Below are positions 62,861 to 64,000 of a DNA stretch of 64,000 bases, one piece after another. Source of the stretch: Streptomyces sp. CBMA123. GTDB taxonomy: Bacteria; Actinomycetota; Actinomycetes; Streptomycetales; Streptomycetaceae. The stretch's first letter is position 1, and each line of letters starts with the position of its first letter. The notes beneath the pieces were generated by a model. It saw only the letters and a list, made by a program, of their open reading frames with translations, searched no databases and was not told where the DNA came from. The DNA lies in contig NZ_MECK01000057.1 in NCBI RefSeq assembly GCF_014596465.1, positions 1 to 64,000 on the forward strand. The letters are read 5' to 3'. The position numbers and the translations under genes are program-made.

Positions 62861-63817
62861 CTAACCCACCGACGGCAGCCCCGCCGACGACACGCCGCGC
62901 GCGACCGCCAGGAACCGACGGACGATCTCCTCCCCCGCCGCCACCCCCGTCTCGGCGAGGGCGGTGACGCCGGGGGCGGCCCATCCGCTGTCGGCGAGTT
63001 CGCCGTGCCCGGGGCGCCATCCGGCGTCGGCGGCGAGCAGCAGGTCGGCGTCGAGCAGCGAGTCCCCGGCCGCCAGGACAGTGCCCGCGCCGCTGCGCCG
63101 GACGGCCTCGGCGAGCGCGGCGCTCTTGGTGAGCGGCTGCGGCACGGCGTACACCTTGCGGCCCTGCAGCGAGACCCGCCAGCCGCGTTCGGCGCACCAG
63201 CCGGTCAGCTCGGTGAGCCAGCCGTCCGGCAGCCGGTCGCGTTCGACGACGAGGTAGGCGAACTGCTCGTCGGCGATCCGCCGCTTGCGGGTCCACTCCG
63301 GGTCGGCGCAGAGTGCGAGCTGGCGCACCACCTCGGCGAGCGGCGCCGAGCCGGCCGCGATCCGGGTGGTGATCTCGTGGCGCCAGTCGTGGTCCGGCTC
63401 GCCGTCCACCAGCAGTTGCCCGCCGTTCGCGCAGATCGCGTAAGTCGGCTGTGGGCCGGGCAGGTTGACCCGCCGGTACTGCTCGACGGTCCGGGTGGTG
63501 GCGGGTACGAAGCGGGCTTCCCGGCCCAGGTCGGCGAGCAGCGCGGCGGCCCGCTCGGTCAGGAAGGACAGCGGCCGCCCGCCCAGCACCTCGACGCAGA
63601 GCAGCCGCGGCGCGCGGTGGTCCGGGCCGTCCAGTGCCAGGGCCCGGTCCGAGTAGATGAGCGTACGGTCCAGGTCGCTCGCCACCAGCACACCAGCCGT
63701 ACCAGCCATACCGGCGACACTGGCGGCGCCGGCAGAACCAGCCGTACCGGCCGCCCCGGACGCACCCATCGCACCGATCGCTCCGGACACACCCATCGCC
63801 CCGACCCCGCCGGCCAT
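62861..63817 (-). CDS. HAD-family hydrolase of a Ter-associated cluster
   Basis: This 318-aa protein has HAD motif I as VASDLDRTLIY, a Thr in FVPATTRT, motif III Lys in LTKSAALAEAVRR and motif IV AAGDSLLDADLL. The first ~42 residues are an unusual Gly/Ala/Met/Ser low-complexity stretch (GAMGVSGAIGAMGASGAAG). GGGAGGGAG lies before the ATG. The stop of the gene before it overlaps its start (TGATG), so they form an operon. Such HAD proteins belong to the biosynthetic module seen with Ter (tellurium/stress) genes. Confidence 0.85.
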   Translation of the reverse strand: MAGGVGAMGVSGAIGAMGASGAAGTAGSAGAASVAGMAGTAGVLVASDLDRTLIYSDRALALDGPDHRAPRLLCVEVLGGRPLSFLTERAAALLADLGREARFVPATTRTVEQYRRVNLPGPQPTYAICANGGQLLVDGEPDHDWRHEITTRIAAGSAPLAEVVRQLALCADPEWTRKRRIADEQFAYLVVERDRLPDGWLTELTGWCAERGWRVSLQGRKVYAVPQPLTKSAALAEAVRRSGAGTVLAAGDSLLDADLLLAADAGWRPGHGELADSGWAAPGVTALAETGVAAGEEIVRRFLAVARGVSSAGLPSVG

Positions 63818-64000
63818 CAGGACTCCCTCCCCGTCACGGCCCGCCCGCTCGCCCCCGTCGCGCCCCGACTGTAGCGGGGGTGGATGAGGCCCACGCAGCT
63901 GTACGGCAGCCCGTCCACCTCCTCGACCGGAACGCCGCGCTGCGCGGCGAGCAGCCGCACGTGGTCGAGGTCGGCTCCGGCGCCGCGCCGGGCCAGTACC
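63817..64000 (-). CDS. C-terminal end of a PELOTA/StiP-like protein of the Ter cluster (partial)
   Basis: The visible ~60 C-terminal residues include GADLDHVRLLAAQRGVPVEEVDGLPYSCVGLIHPRYSRG. This resembles a PELOTA-type RNA-binding domain, which is fused to the StiP cysteine-protease-like protein in Ter-associated operons. The gene continues beyond the window. It overlaps the HAD gene by 1 bp (TGATG). Identity rests on memory of the domain pattern. Confidence 0.6.
   Translation of the reverse strand, partial: VLARRGAGADLDHVRLLAAQRGVPVEEVDGLPYSCVGLIHPRYSRGATGASGRAVTGRES

Overview
The window is high-GC actinobacterial DNA, almost certainly from a streptomycete (Streptomyces or Kitasatospora). 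The signs are strong G/C preference at third codon positions, many GTG starts, one rare TTA codon, a GH18 chitinase with a DasR-like site, kynurenine-type tryptophan catabolism, dense MarR/TetR/Lrp regulators and a Ter-type stress cluster at the right edge. Everything outside 49.6-61.1 kb looks like ordinary chromosome.

Layout. 0-5 kb: an ECF vitamin/cofactor transporter operon (EcfT, a two-in-one EcfA, an S component) with 4-bp overlaps, behind the tail of a membrane-anchored protein, followed by a secreted ricin-type lectin. 5-13 kb: small monooxygenases, a LysR regulator, a 59-aa secreted peptide, a cupin/MarR divergent pair, a DHA2 drug exporter carrying its own winged-helix tail, and a peptidoglycan-binding membrane protein. 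13-16.5 kb: a TMEM165/GDT1-type cation transporter preceded by a yybP-ykoY (Mn2+) riboswitch, a FetB-like permease and a protein O-mannosyltransferase. 16.5-24 kb: an MFS/MarR divergent pair, chitinase, lipoprotein, DoxX, MarC and an FMN reductase. 24-27 kb: Lrp, tryptophan 2,3-dioxygenase-like and kynureninase genes, then a scar of truncated TetR and SDR genes and an orphan ATP-synthase-b-like gene. 27-43 kb: a sortase-anchored surface protein, Sfp-type PPTase, XRE and tandem-Lrp regulators, an IMPase-family protein, a TetR/AidB-like acyl-CoA dehydrogenase/amidohydrolase operon, secreted proteases, small membrane proteins and a phosphoesterase. 43-49 kb: SHOCT protein, a NarL/DesK-type two-component system, a Clp ATPase and a VIT1-type transporter.

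49.6-61.05 kb is an integrated element of about 11.4 kb. A complete tRNA-Val(TAC) gene lies at its right end, and a 45-bp copy of that tRNA's 3' part lies at its left end. The element has no intact recombinase, only a frameshifted remnant, and decayed small genes near the right end. It keeps a same-strand set that looks like an anti-phage cassette: a DUF7019-like protein, an AIPR-family protein with a PD-(D/E)XK-like N-terminus, a TPR-tailed Ser/Thr kinase overlapping it by 20 bp (and carrying a TTA codon), and an SF2 helicase with a C-terminal D...ExK nuclease-like motif. I regard this combination as the most interesting candidate in the window.

61-64 kb: tRNA-Val, a long coiled-coil protein, an FmdB zinc-ribbon protein, and an HAD phosphatase overlapping the end of a gene that resembles the PELOTA/StiP component of Ter-associated clusters.
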